A DNA stretch of 64,000 bases from Spongilla lacustris (lineage: Eukaryota; Porifera; Demospongiae; Spongillida; Spongillidae): NCBI GenBank assembly GCA_949361645.1, contig OX442421.1:6898888-6962887 (forward strand), read 5' to 3'. A program made the translations under genes and the position numbers. Below are positions 12,201-23,604 of the stretch, piece by piece (position 1 is the stretch's first letter; each line of letters opens with the position of its first letter). The notes under the pieces were generated by a model. It was not told the DNA's origin. It worked only from the letters and a program-made list of their open reading frames with translations, and did not search any database.

Positions 12201-15200
12201 GCCCCTCCCTCTATACCCCACACCATCACCAATGCCCCTCCCCTCTATACCCCACACCATCACCAATGTCCCTCCCCTCTATACCCCACACCATCACCAA
12301 TGCCCCTCCCCTCTATACCCCACACCATCACCAATGTCCCTCCCCTCTATACCCCACACCATCACCAATGTCCCTCCCCTCTATACCCCACACCATCACC
12401 AATGCCCCTCCCCTCTATACCCCACACCATCACCAATGTCCCTCCCCTCTATACCTCACACCATCACCAATGCCCCTCCCCTCTATACCCCACACCATCA
12501 CCAATGCCCCTCCCCTCTATACCCCACACCATCACCAATGTCCCTCCCCTCTATACCTCACACCCATCACCAATGTCCCTCCCCTCTATACCCCAGACCA
12601 TCACCAATGCTCCTCCCCTCTATACCCCACACCATCACCAATGCCCCTCCCCTCTATACCTCACACCATCACCAATGCCCCTCCCCTCTATACCCCACAC
12701 CCATCACCAATGTCCCTCCCCTCTATACCTCACACCATCACCAATGCCACTCCCCTCTATACCTCACACCATCACCAATGCCCTCCCCTCTATACCCCAC
12801 ACCATCACCAATGTCCCTCCCCTCTATACCCCACACCATCACCAATGCCCCTCCCCTCTATACCCCACACCATCACCAATGTCCCTCCCCTCTATACCCC
12901 ACACCATCACCAATGTCCCTCCCCTCTATACCCCACACCATCACCAATGTCCCTTCCCTCTATACCCCACACCATCACCAATGCCCCTCCCCTCTATACC
13001 CCACACCATCACCAATGCCCCTCCCCTCTATACCCCACACCATCACTAATGCCCCTCCCCTCTATACCTCACACCATCACCAATGCCCCTCCCCTCTATA
13101 CCCCACACCATCACCAATGTCCCTCCCCTCTATACCCCACACCATCACCAATGTCCCTCCCCTCTATACCCCACACCATCACCAATGCCCCTCCCCTCTA
13201 TACCCCACACCATCACCAATGTCCCTCCCCACTATACCTCACACCATCACCAATGCCCCTCCCCTCTATACCCCACACCATCACCAATGCCCCTCCCCTC
13301 TATACCCCACACCATCACCAATGCCCCTCCCCTCTATACCCCACACCATCACCAATGTCCCTCCCCTCTATACCCCACACCATCACCAATGCCCCTCCCC
13401 TCTATACCTCACACCATCACCAATGCCCCTCCCCTCTATACCCCATACCCATCACCAATGCCCCTCCCCTCTATACCCCATACCCATAACCAATGCCCCT
13501 CCCCTCTATACCCCATACCCATAACCAATGTCCCTCCCCTCTATACCCCACACAATCACCAATGTCCCTCCCCTCTATACCCCACACCATCACCAATGTC
13601 CCTCCCCTCTATACCCCACACCATCACCAATGTCCCTTCCCTCTATACCCCACACCATCACCAATGCCCCTCCCCTCTATACCCCACACCATCACCAATG
13701 CCCCTCCCCTCTATACCCCACACCATCACTAATGCCCCTCCCCTCTATACCTCACACCATCACCAATGCCCCTCCCCTCTATACCCCACACCATCACCAA
13801 TGTCCCTCCCCTCTATACCCCACACCATCACCAATGTCCCTCCCCTCTATACCCCACACCATCACCAATGCCCCTCCTCTCTATACCCCACACCATCACC
13901 AATGTCCCTCCCCACTATACCTCACACCATCACCAATGCCCCTCCCCTCTATACCCCACACCATCACCAATGCCCCTCCCCTCTATACCCCACACCATCA
14001 CCAATGCCCCTCCCCTCTATACCCCACACCATCACCAATGTCCCTCCCCTCTATACCCCACACCATCACCAATGCCCCTCCCCTCTATACCTCACACCAT
14101 CACCAATGCCCCTCCCCTCTATACCCCATACCCATCACCAATGCCCCTCCCCTCTATACCCCATACCCATAACCAATGCCCCTCCCCTCTATACCCCATA
14201 CCCATAACCAATGCCCCTCCCCTCTATACCCCATACCCATAACCAATGTCCCTCCCCTCTATACCCCATACCCATAACCAATGCCCCTCCCCTCTATACC
14301 CCATACCCATCACCAATGCCCCTCCCCTCTATACCCCATACCCATAACCAATGCCCCTCCCCTCTATACCCCACACCATCACCAATGTCCCTCCCCTCTA
14401 TACCCCACACCATCACCAATGTCCCTCCCCTCTATACCCCACACCATCACCAATGTCCCTTCCCTCTATACCCCACACCATCACCAATGCCCCTCCCCTC
14501 TATACCCCACACCATCACCAATGCCCCTCCCCTCTATACCCCACACCATCACTAATGCCCCTCCCCTCTATACCTCACACCATCACCAATGCCCCTCCCC
14601 TCTATACCCCACACCATCACCAATGTCCCTCCCCTCTATACCCCACACCATCACCAATGTCCCTCCCCTCTATACCCCACACCATCACCAATGCCCCTCC
14701 TCTCTATACCCCACACCATCACCAATGTCCCTCCCCACTATACCTCACACCATCACCAATGCCCCTCCCCTCTATACCCCACACCATCACCAATGCCCCT
14801 CCCCTCTATACCCCACACCATCACCAATGCCCCTCCCCTCTATACCCCACACCATCACCAATGTCCCTCCCCTCTATACCCCACACCATCACCAATGCCC
14901 CTCCCCTCTATACCTCACACCATCACCAATGCCCCTCCCCTCTATACCCCATACCCATCACCAATGCCCCTCCCCTCTATACCCCATACCCATAACCAAT
15001 GCCCCTCCCCTCTATACCCCATACCCATAACCAATGCCCCTCCCCTCTATACCCCATACCCATCACCAATGCCCCTCCCCTCTATACCCCATACCCATAA
15101 CCAATGCCCCTCCCCTCTATACCCCATACCCATCACCAATGCCTCTCCCTCTATACCCCACACCATCACCAATGCCCCTCCCCTCTATACCCCACACCAT

Positions 15201-17569
15201 CACCAATGCCCCTCCCACTGCAACCATCACACATTCCTTCACCCAGCTTCACTGAGTGCTGCTGTTAACATAGTATGGGGAGAATTGAGGCATGACCATC
15301 AACAAAGTTTTGTGATTAATTAAGTTTGTACTTGAAAACTCAAACTGCAGAATATGTGTGCATGGGGGGGGGGGGGGGGATTGGAAAATATGGTGAATTA
15401 GAGTGAAGAGAGATAGTACATGTAATGTGAAGCTCATTAACATGAACTGGCTTTGCAAAGTTTATGTGGCTCTACATATCTGATACTACCCAGCTGTGCA
15501 TACACATACCAGCTTTTAACACGACATCCCCTGGCTAGGGTAGGATGCATAATATTGTACCAACCTTTAACTACCAAAGTTACTCTTTGCAATTGCACAA
15601 CACTTCATTGTTAATCAAAAACCGATAAATATGTAATTGGTGAACGATGATATGTGCTACCTGACCTGATGTCTCTCTCCTTGGCACCAGGTTATGGAGC
15701 TCCAGTCCCAGCTTCATGCTCAGGCCAGGGAGCTAGCCGAGAAGCACCACGCCCTCCAGATGACCAGTGCTGTGCTGCGTGAGAAGGTAATTATGGAGAG
15801 GGAACTGGCATTGGAGGAGTGTTTATGGCTTGTGCACCCATGTGGTGTTGTAGGAGGCACTCCTCCAGAGCTCCCAGGAAGATGTTGAGATGCTCCAGAA
15901 AGAGCTGGGGGAGCTAAGGTGAGCTTTGTGTGGGGGTGGTGTGGAGGGTGAGCTTTGTGTGGGGGTGGTGTGGAGGGCTGTCTCCTGCTATCATCATTTG
16001 TGTGCCTTGTCAGGGTGTGCTCAGAGTCCCAAGAGAAAAGGATTGCCTCTCTGGAGCCTGAGAATTCACAGCTGAGGAAGGAGTGTGAAAAACTTCAAAA
16101 GGTTGGCCGCACATTAGCAGAGTGGTGTGTGTCCTTTGTGACTCCGCCCACCTACTCTGCCCCTCCTTCCCCCTTGTTCAGATGTTATTTGAGGCAGAGG
16201 CCAAATGTCGCCATGAGCTGCAGGCCATGAGGGAGAGGCACAGGGAGAGGTTCCTGGAGGCCACTGCCAAGCTGAGGTCCCAACATAAGACCTTGGCCAA
16301 GAGAGCCAAAGCACTGGAGCAGCAGCTGGCAAAGAACTCGGTGAGCCCCCCCCTCCCCCCCTACATATTACCCATCATATGGTGAGCCCCCTCCCCACCC
16401 CCACATCCCACATCTTACCCGTCATATGGTGAGCCCCCTCCCCCCTGTCCATCATATGGTGAGCCCCTTCCCCACCCCCACATCTCACCCGTCATATGGT
16501 GAGCCTCCTCCCCACCTATCATTGTTGTGGTCATGTGATCTTCTCATTCCATTGTTACTGCTCTAGGACGCCATGACTGCACTCAGCAGTGAGCTGCAGT
16601 CCAGCCAGGGGACCATTGGACAGCTGAAGTCATCCATGAAGGAGGTTAGGAGCTGTTTTGATGTCAGAGAAGATGGTATTATTTATACGTATGTTCGCAT
16701 GAATGGTGCTACAGCCCCCTGGGTTAGTGTGTTCTCCACCAACTGTTTCCTGTGCATCTACCCAAACAAATAACATACCAGGGGGTGATAGACATACATT
16801 GTAATGCTAAGTGACTATTGGGCCAATGGGGTTATGCTTACCATAAATATGACGATATACACATTTAGTTCATGTGATATTGGCCACATTTTTGGGACTT
16901 TCCCTGCATCACCTTTTCCTTCTTGTAGCTTGAGAGCCAGAACCAGGGTCTTTTGGAAGAGAAAAGCACACTACAGGAAGCATCTGAGGAGGTTGGTGTA
17001 TTGTACATATGTTTGTAAAATGTTCAAAGTGCCATAATGCTTTTAAGGTATACTTCATCATTAGCAAGGCTGTATGTGTTAATGTGTGGAAGAAGCATTA
17101 TGTGTACTTTGTGTGTAGACTGCTAAGCTGCTGACTGGTGTGAGTGAAGCTCAGAGTCATGTATCACTGGAGCTGGTTGGAAAGGTTAGTTCTCCCCATG
17201 TGCTCTCCTGTAGGGTGTGATTATTTAGTTGCTACAATTGCTTCAGATCATGGAGTCTGTGGAAGACTTGGAGTCCTTGGTGAACGTTGCCATTGCAATG
17301 AGCGAAGGGAAGGACCCCAGCGCCTCTCTGCTGTTTGGGGCTAAACGTATGTTGAGTTGTTTTATTTCCCTACCTGGTGTGGTGTACTAGCACCTGTTCT
17401 GTTGCTAGGGAACTACATGGCAATAGAAAATGATGTGTCCCTAGAGTGGGGCAACTTGACGGCCAGACTGGAGCAGGTCAACAGGCTGTTGGCTGAGATT
17501 GAGAGGCTGAGAACTATTGTCTTAGATCGGGTGGCTGTACAGATGTCAAATACGTGTAACGTACAATGA
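6214..17569 (+). CDS. CEP85/CEP85L-like centrosomal coiled-coil protein, 16 exons
   Basis: Exons: 6214-6331, 6503-7160, 7448-7568, 9975-10069, 10180-10270, 11287-11354, 11802-11877, 15691-15786, 15854-15918, 16014-16101, 16182-16340, 16567-16644, 16929-16991, 17119-17184, 17247-17346 and 17409-17569. All introns are GT-AG, phases agree at every junction, and the sum is 2103 nt (700 residues); human CEP85 and CEP85L are somewhat longer. Residues 1 to about 200 are Ser/Pro-rich and low in structure (RPMSPMTDRPMSPF). From about residue 200 the protein is almost all heptad-like coiled coil (DLDEKERIKKLSETLGQL, LEMKDRILNQKSQLIERL). The C-terminus has AMSEGKDPSASLLFG and ends IERLRTIVLDR...CNVQ, which resembles the C-terminal tail of CEP85 as I remember it. 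In vertebrates CEP85 acts at centrosomes in centriole duplication and NEK2 control; the role here is inferred. The introns are swollen by minisatellites. The family call rests on recalled similarity, the gene structure on the sequence. Confidence 0.82.
7724..8386. repeat. 23-bp minisatellite in the CEP85-like intron 3
   Basis: About 28 tandem copies of a 23-bp unit of the form CAGGTAGTAGATATCTCATG plus TAC, with common variants such as GTAGTAATCTCCTTTAC. Variant units recur in blocks, which suggests unequal exchange. Confidence 0.9.
8636..8763. repeat. Short tandem repeat (about 30 bp, four copies)
   Basis: Four imperfect copies of TTATTAGGAAAGCTTTAGGT followed by ACACATGCCC, in the third intron of the CEP85-like gene. 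Confidence 0.8.
9537..9598. repeat. Perfect 29-bp inverted repeat (hairpin)
   Basis: The arms 9537-9565 and 9570-9598 are exact reverse complements separated by the 4-base loop ACAA. The arm begins ACAAGGGTAGTGGTAAGG. It lies in intron 3 of the CEP85-like gene, so it would form a stable stem in the pre-mRNA. It could be a miniature transposon remnant. Confidence 0.9.
9719..9925. repeat. 25-bp minisatellite with palindromic units
   Basis: About eight copies of a unit containing CCATATGACCTTCATGAAGG. Each unit has a self-complementary core (ACCTTCATGAAGGT), so the array is a string of small palindromes. It lies just before exon 4 of the CEP85-like gene. Confidence 0.85.
10271..10975. repeat. 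GT-rich minisatellite, 22-26 bp units
   Basis: Tandem units of the form GTGTGTGCCTATGTACAGTG begin directly at the exon 5 donor. The region is open in several frames, giving Cys/Val-rich translations that are repeat artefacts. Confidence 0.9.
11038..11246. repeat. 26-bp minisatellite (GGTACCAGGTTGGG-type)
   Basis: About eight copies of alternating GGTACCAGGTTGGG and GGTACCAGGTGGAG blocks, ending about 40 bp before the exon 6 acceptor. Confidence 0.88.
12040..15222. repeat. 3.2-kb minisatellite of 34-bp units with higher-order structure
   Basis: Roughly 90 copies of a 34-bp unit (CCACACCATCACCAATGCCC plus CTCCCCTCTATACC) fill intron 7 of the CEP85-like gene. Some units are 33 or 35 bp (CCATACCCATAACC form). 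Rare variants such as CATCACTAATG recur at 13041, 13724 and 14547, and CCCTTCCCTC recurs near 12950, 13630 and 14457. So a block of 20-24 units has itself been duplicated twice. Because 34 is not a multiple of three and the unit has no stop, all three plus frames are open. Those frames are not genes. Confidence 0.95.
15362..15380. repeat. Poly-G run
   Basis: An uninterrupted run of about 15 G within a G-rich patch in intron 7 of the CEP85-like gene. Confidence 0.8.
16365..16515. repeat. C-rich tandem repeat in intron 11
   Basis: Three to four imperfect copies of a unit containing CATATGGTGAGCCCCCTCCC between exons 11 and 12. Each copy repeats the exon 11 splice-donor sequence (GGTGAGCCCC), so the array seems to have grown out of the exon-intron junction and makes decoy donors. 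Confidence 0.7.
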
Positions 17570-17930
17570 TGCATTCATTCACATTTCATTTCCTATTATT
17601 TTAAAATATATATGCCTGCAGACTGCGATTATTTTTTGCATTCAGTAACACACACAGTCTGTCTTACATGTTACAGTCTACATGCTTGACCACACCCTCA
17701 TCCAATCATTTGACTAGTTCTGTGGTGCTCTAAATATGTGCCGCTTTGTGGCATTTCTCCATGCTGTTGTGTTAGCAATATCATTTTATGCAGTAATTAT
17801 AAATGAAACTAGTAGGCCTATAGGGTCATGTGCCCATCACTGGTACCTTCCACCTCCTCCCATTACTGATGTCCTTCATCCACCTTCACTGAAGTTATCA
17901 CCTGCACATGAACAGGGAACTTGGTGGATG
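17570..17930. other. Intergenic stretch, no gene seen
   Basis: This is the 3' flank of the CEP85-like gene. I saw no AATAAA close to the stop; an ATTTTAAAATATATAT patch at about 17600 is the most AT-rich site. No feature is supported. Confidence 0.4.
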
Positions 17931-18262
17931 GGTGTGTGCAATAACTTCCACTGGATGCTTTTCCTGATCACAATATCTCACAAAGGGTGAGAAGTCTGAA
18001 AGTGAAATGTAGTTCTAGAAATTGTCCCTGCTAGGATTGCTTGAAGTACATCTTGAAGAATGTGAGCATGCATCAGTCCCATGTTCTAATGGCTGTGGAA
18101 GCAACTATCTTCGTGGTACTCTACGGCTTCATCTTGCTGAGTATCGTGCTGGCTACATGGTCATCCATCTGCTCCCTCAGTGATCTGAAAGTGCATCCAG
18201 CATTTATATATGGGCAGCTGATAGTCTTCTTTGGACAAAGAGAGCGATGGTCATTCATATCC
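17931..18262 (+). pseudogene. Rearranged TRAF pseudogene fragment
   Basis: Bases 17931-18137 match the TRAF-B exon 2 in the plus direction, from the end of the RING (CCACTGGATGCTTTTCCTGA) through the first zinc finger. The same 10-bp deletion as in the pseudogene at 48247-48840 gives CCCTGCTAGGATTG and an in-frame stop. From about 18138 the match flips: 18138-18262 is the reverse complement of a later part of the exon (the CPYI-AGCTFRSLREQMDDH region). The fragment is therefore two pieces of one exon joined in opposite orientations. It lies 400 bp upstream of the intact TRAF-A gene. Confidence 0.8.
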
Positions 18263-18666
18263 ATAATTTGTACAGGGGACCAAAGTATCAGGAAACTCTA
18301 AAAGATGGACACCTTTCATATCCGCAATACTCATAGCGCCATTTTGATAGTGGCAGTCCCCTGGAACAGTTGTCCCCCTTGGCTAGGCATGATTGTCCCC
18401 TCTGGACATTGGTGCCTAGAAAAGAATGTTTCCTCTAGGAATTACTGTTCCCATGACCAGATTATCTCTGCCCGGCCCCTGAGTTTGACACTTCCTGGCT
18501 GACTGGACCGTACCTCTGCATGAAAAGTACCGGTATTAACATGACGTCAATACATTTTGGTCTGGGTACGAGGCGAGAACATCAAACGTTATACGCCACG
18601 CGGTCTACTATTCTGAACGTGCTGCTGTTGCTATCTATATTTCGAGGTTGCCGGCTGAAGGAATCA

Positions 18667-21600
18667 ATGGCCCTCCCTATGCCTCCGCCACAGAAGAAGG
18701 TGAAGCTTACAGACAAGTGAGTAGAGTACTTAATATATATGTAGCCCACTCTATCTATGACTAGGCCTGTATCAAATACGGATGAGATCCAGTGCATGTC
18801 TGATGTGTAGTACCTAGTTGCTAACAACGGTCATACGTCAGGAGTGTTCTTAATGTATTCGTTGTAAAATGGCTACGTTTTTGCTCTGTCGCACTCGACA
18901 ACGTTTTTTGTATAGCAAAGTGAGTGATAACGCCCCAGATGAGCATTTTTACGGTGGACCAAGCATATTCCAATGTTTATACTTACTCCGGTACGCGGCC
19001 AGTTTTTCTTTGATTTTTTAATGGATTACATTACTGCTACGTGAAAAGTGGGTCTGGTTAAAAGTCCCATGCTCAATTCTGTCCAGTGATTATATAATAC
19101 ATCGTGAGGAATGTATAATGCCACCATATGGAGACTTATCCAGACGTAAACATGTACCTAGACCTTCCAGATCTAAGGGTCAAAGCAGCTGTTGACATCA
19201 TTGTGCATGAGTTTGTGGACATAGAATATTACAGACCAAAAAGAAATAAGCACAGGAAGAAGATCTCCAAGAGTATGCAAAAGAGATACTTGATTTAAAA
19301 AAAATCTTGGTGACAAACTTAGAGTGCTCAGATGTTGGAAGTTTATGTTCCTATGGTTCAGGCAAACTAAACACACCAACTACACAATTGAAGCAATGAA
19401 CCTTCTGGTGCAATATTAGTTCATCAAAACCCCACATGGCGTAACATAATGACTTGCTGTACCCCGTTGTAAATCTGACAAAAGCATCGTGCCCACTCAA
19501 TACATCTACTAAGCTTCTTAGCTGCTATTCTGAATACCCCAAACGTCTGTACGCAGATTCGATTGCTCTCTCCATGTGTGGCGGTAATTGCCAATTTATA
19601 ACAGCGAAGTATGCAATTACCGCATCAATTCACTTTGGTTTGCCGATTGGCTGAAAATCTGAACAGCTTCCGCATGCGGAAACTTTTTGAGAGAAATGCC
19701 ATGAAGTGAAGTTCAGAACTGATTCATCAAATACGTGTTCTACATAGTCCTTACTGTTTTCAACCACTATGACTAATCCTTTATCAGCCTTCTTGATTAT
19801 GATATTTTTGGTCATCACAGCAAGTTTCTAATGGCTATGTAACCAAGGTTGTCTCTGCTATATATATATATATATTTTAGCAGAGGGGTGGCCACTTCAC
19901 GTACTCTGTGAACAAGTTGTTCGATAAGGTTACAGTCAACCTTACCCAGGTCGTACCCAGTCTACCAATATAGTTTCGAGATGGGTCTATCTCGCCCTCT
20001 TAACATTTACTTGAGCATGAGTTTATCAAAAAAGTCATTAACCTGCCTTGTTTCTTAACCGTGGTTTTGTAATGAATGTTAAGCCTTTTCTCAATAGTTT
20101 CTTGGTGTTACTATCTGTTGTGTTTTTGACACGCAAGGATATGAAATCAGGATAAAGTCTAGGTAAAAGCGCAGATAGCTCCGTGACGTGTTGCTCAGCC
20201 AGAATCACAAAGATGATAGATATAGCAAATAAATGCAGGAGAAGTGTGGAGGTCCAATACAGAACACAGCTAGTATATATATACACATGTACAAAGAAGA
20301 CAAAGAAGACAAAAGCCCGTCTCATTGTGCGCCTGGGTGTTCATTGTGCGCAAGAGTGTGTATATGAATGGAGACCTCAGAGAAGGCACCTGCTGAGGCC
20401 ACTATTGTATGTATACATTGTATAGGTGTTAATGTGTATGAGTCCTGCCATAACACTATTGAGAGTGCAATGTGATAGGTTAACCAGGAATGCTGGATTT
20501 GTACTGGTTAATAACCCCCATGTTCTTATGTTAAATAAGCTTCAAGGTCACGTGGCAAAAGATTGATCTTGCAAGAGCAGTATACACAAGTGCACTTAAT
20601 ACTACAAGTACAATTGATTGGAGAGGGGGGAATCAGGGAGTCGAGTTTCTACTTTGCTTGATCTTTACCTGGATTTCCTGGGATCCCCTCGGAGGATTTC
20701 TTTCTTTGGGGGGTTGGGGTTTCCTCCTCACATATGTAGCTTTCTTGGGAGGTGGTCTTGGTTGTTCCTCTTCTCCACCTACATCTTCTGTATCCTTCTG
20801 TGGTTTCCCTGGAAGGGAATGGAGATAGGAAGAGTAAGGTACTCTTGGGTATGAGTTTGACACTCATCCCAGGTTGGCTTCTGTTAGACCATTGTTCACT
20901 AGGATAGCCTCGATCTGTTCCAGCTTCTCCTGAGTGTCTTTTACCACTTCCACCATGCCATCTTTGGTGAAGATCAGGGAGGTTGTGGTCCTCAGCATAG
21001 CGCATTCGTGATCCAGCCTAGCCCATCTGTCCTGCATCTCGGTGGTGACATATGGGCCCTGATATGGCATGGGCTTGGGAAATAGGGATATCTGATTCAA
21101 GACAGTGTTTCAGTCTGTCTCCACAGATTTGTAGATTACTTTCTGTGGTTTCAGATTATTTGGTTCTTTCTGTGTTGCACCTGCTGTTCAACCATTGTTC
21201 TGCATAGGCATTTGGAAATCCTACTTCACCCAAACCTGATGCGTTTTGCTGAAGTAAAGACCTCTTGCTCTTCAGGGAAATGGTAATGCTTATTCTCTTT
21301 ATTTGTCAGAATATAGAGGAGTATAATTAAGCTCAATTCTGTTTTAATACGTCGCCTTCCAGCTGACTGTCTATGAACTATATGGACTGGGTTGACAGGA
21401 AATTAGGCGGATACCTACATTTTATCCTGATTTTATTGTCAAGGGGTGGAGTTGTCTTTCGATCAAACTCCATTCTCGTCAACAAAGAATCGGTTACTTT
21501 CAGGTAAAGTTGCTTCCTAAAATTACTCGCCAGTTACAATCAGAGCTTCGATTCACTTTGGTTTGCCGGTTGGCTGAAAATCCGATCAACAGCTTCCGTT

Positions 21601-23359
21601 GCATGAGGAAGGTTTTTAGAGAAATGCCATCAAGTGAAGTGCAGAAGGTTTATATAGCTTCTGTTTAATGCCCGCCTGCGCCACAGCACCAGCACCACCC
21701 CCTATCACATCAATTAGCAGGATTCTGTATTGTGTCACCTGCGGAAATGCTTGCTCTCTTCCCCGTGTGTTCATTTGGGATAAGAAAATTTAAAGAGGTT
21801 GTGCAATCAGGATATATGGATGTATTTGCTTCCTGTGATGATATATCATAAACCTTGTGCATCCGCCAAGCCAATTTTTGCACTATTAGCACTGTGGCAT
21901 TTGTCCTGCACATTTTTGTACTGGTGAATCCCGGCATTGAATTATGATGTCATGCACATGCGAAACGTTAAAATCAGGCATGTAAAGCATTTCCAATCCC
22001 ATTCTGTAACTATGTAGTTGAGGTTACTTGAAATCAATTTAGCTACTGGGCTCGTCCAAATTTGAAAGACCGCTTCATTACTAAATGTATGCAGAAAATG
22101 TTTGTGTTATAACAGTACTATGTACTAATAATCATTTTACTTGATTTTAACTATTATCTTCCAGTGCAGGAGGCTATGAATATGACTTCATTGATGCCCC
22201 TCACCCTGATGACTACTGTGCAACCTGTCTTCTTCCTGCTCGAGACCCCCAGCAGACAAGGTGTGAGTGTGCCAAGCTGTACTGCAAGTCATGCTATGAT
22301 AAACAGAGGAGCACTGCTGAGACATGTCCCACATGTCGCCAACCACTGGATGCTTTTCCTGATGTGAATATTTCACAACGGATAAGAAGTCTGAAAGTGA
22401 AGTGTACTTCAAGAAATTGCCTCTGGGTAGATGAGCTTGGATTGCTTGAAGGACATCTTAAAACATGTGAGCATGCATTGGTCCCATGTTCTAATGGCTG
22501 TGGATGCAACATCAGTTTTGCTCGTCAGCAGCATCATGTTACTAAGAAGTGTCCCTTTCGAAAACATATCTGTAAGCATTGCAAAACGGAAGGAATCTAT
22601 AAAGATATGATAAAAGCTAAAAGTATCCATCGGTTACAGTGTCCTGGTAAAATGGCCCCCTGTCCAAATAATGGATGTAATGTCAAGGTGTTGAGGAAGG
22701 AAATGAATGACCATCGCTCTATTTGTCCTAAGACGACTATCAGTTGCCCATACATTTATACTGGATGCACTTTCAGATCACTGAGGGAGCAGATGGATGA
22801 CCACATTCCGCTTCATCATGTCCATGCAATGAAAGAGATTGACACACTTAAAAAGTTGCAGGGCCAAGTTGTCCATAATGTGTGTAGGATGCCTCACTTT
22901 CAACAGCTCAAAGAGTCCAATCAATCTTGGTTCAGTCCTGGATTTTACACCCATAACAGTGGCTATATGATGTGTCTTAGAGTAGATGCCAATGGCCATG
23001 GTGATGGGGACGGTACAAATGTGTCTGTGTACCTGTACATAATGAAAGGGACGAATGATGATAACCTTATATGGCCATTAAAATGCAAATGTTCCATCAC
23101 CCTCCTCAACCAGCTCAATGACGAAGATCATCACACGGTGAATTTTGAATGTGGCAGTGATGATGATGCTTACAGCAGAGTGACTGAGGGTACAATGGGT
23201 AGCGGAGGATATGGTGTGCCTCAGTTCATTGCTCATGACAAGCTGGACTTTCAAGGGCAAAGTCAATATCTAATGGAAGACTGCCTATATATTAAAGTAG
23301 AGATAGAAGTGCTTAATTCTTGTAAGCCATGGCTTACAGCTACTGTACATGTACAGTGA
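18667..23359 (+). CDS. TRAF-A: RING - TRAF zinc fingers - MATH protein
   Basis: There are two exons, 18667-18716 and 22165-23359, joined through a split Asn codon (GACAA|GTGAGT ... CTTCCAG|T), giving 414 residues. Exon 1 is tiny and basic (PMPPPQKKVKLTDK). Exon 2 opens with a RING-like module at about residues 30-70 (CATCLLPARD, RCECAKLYCKSC, CPTCRQP). TRAF-type zinc fingers follow at about 85-235 (GCTFRSLREQMDDH), then a C-terminal MATH/TRAF domain at about 260-405 (SWFSPGFYTHNSGYMMCLRV, VYLYIMKG, FIAHDKL). TRAFs are cytoplasmic adaptors and often E3 ubiquitin ligases downstream of TNF- and Toll/IL-1-type receptors. In this RING the usual Cys-x-His is Cys-x-Cys, and spacing after it is wider than normal, so ligase activity is uncertain. 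A second in-frame ATG at 18679 is also possible. The 3.4-kb intron holds retroelement debris. Confidence 0.88.
19450..20325 (-). mobile_element. Decayed Penelope-like retroelement fragment
   Basis: On the minus strand, 20325-20038 contains LLRKGLTFITKPRLRNKAG, and 19818-19630 contains IIIKKADKGLVIVVENSKDY. Both resemble the conserved N-terminal motifs of Penelope-like reverse transcriptases (an L-x-K-G-L-x-F block and an I-K-x-A-D-K-G block). The order and spacing are right for one ORF, but the segment between them has stops. No RT core or GIY-YIG domain is visible, so this is a 5' fragment in intron 1 of TRAF-A. Confidence 0.45.
20649..21100 (-). other. Unassigned minus-strand open frames
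   Basis: The frame 21100-20864 reads ISLFPKPMPYQGPYVTTEMQ and then a helical stretch (VKDTQEKLEQIEAILVNNGL). An overlapping frame (21005-20649) is basic and Pro-rich. This may be remnant coding sequence of the retroelement nearby, or a decayed gene. I recognise no domain. Confidence 0.2.
21545..21655. repeat. Second copy of a repeat found at 19615-19725
   Basis: The segment beginning TTCACTTTGGTTTGCCGGTT matches 19627 onward (GATTGGCTGAAAATC, then GAGAAATGCCATCAAGTGAA) with small differences. It marks a further fragment of the same retroelement family inside the TRAF-A intron. Confidence 0.6.
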
Positions 23360-23604
23360 AACCATGAATTGTTATCTCTCAATGTATGTGTATGCATTTA
23401 AAGTGGTTCATTCAGTTTTGAATTTACAGCTGTTGGGGTGGGAACCACCGCAACTACTTTATACTTTGAAGATGTTTAAACTGGCAATGCAGATTTTAGG
23501 TTTGCACATGAATCATGTACTATTAATAGTAGGAACATCATTCTAATGTCGTAACTACTATGCAGCAGTGCTGAAGTGTCTTTCCCAGTACCCCATCCCC
23601 CGCC

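Noticed and set aside
12034..15323. Open frames of up to 496 codons rich in PSPMPLPSIPHT and HHHQC
   Set aside because: They are the 34-bp minisatellite read in three frames; all frames are open because the unit has no stop. Flanking exons splice across the region.
18520..18666. N-terminal extension of TRAF-A (frame open upstream of 18667)
   Set aside because: TRAF-B starts at the matching MPPP..KK with no such extension, so the upstream part is more likely 5' UTR.
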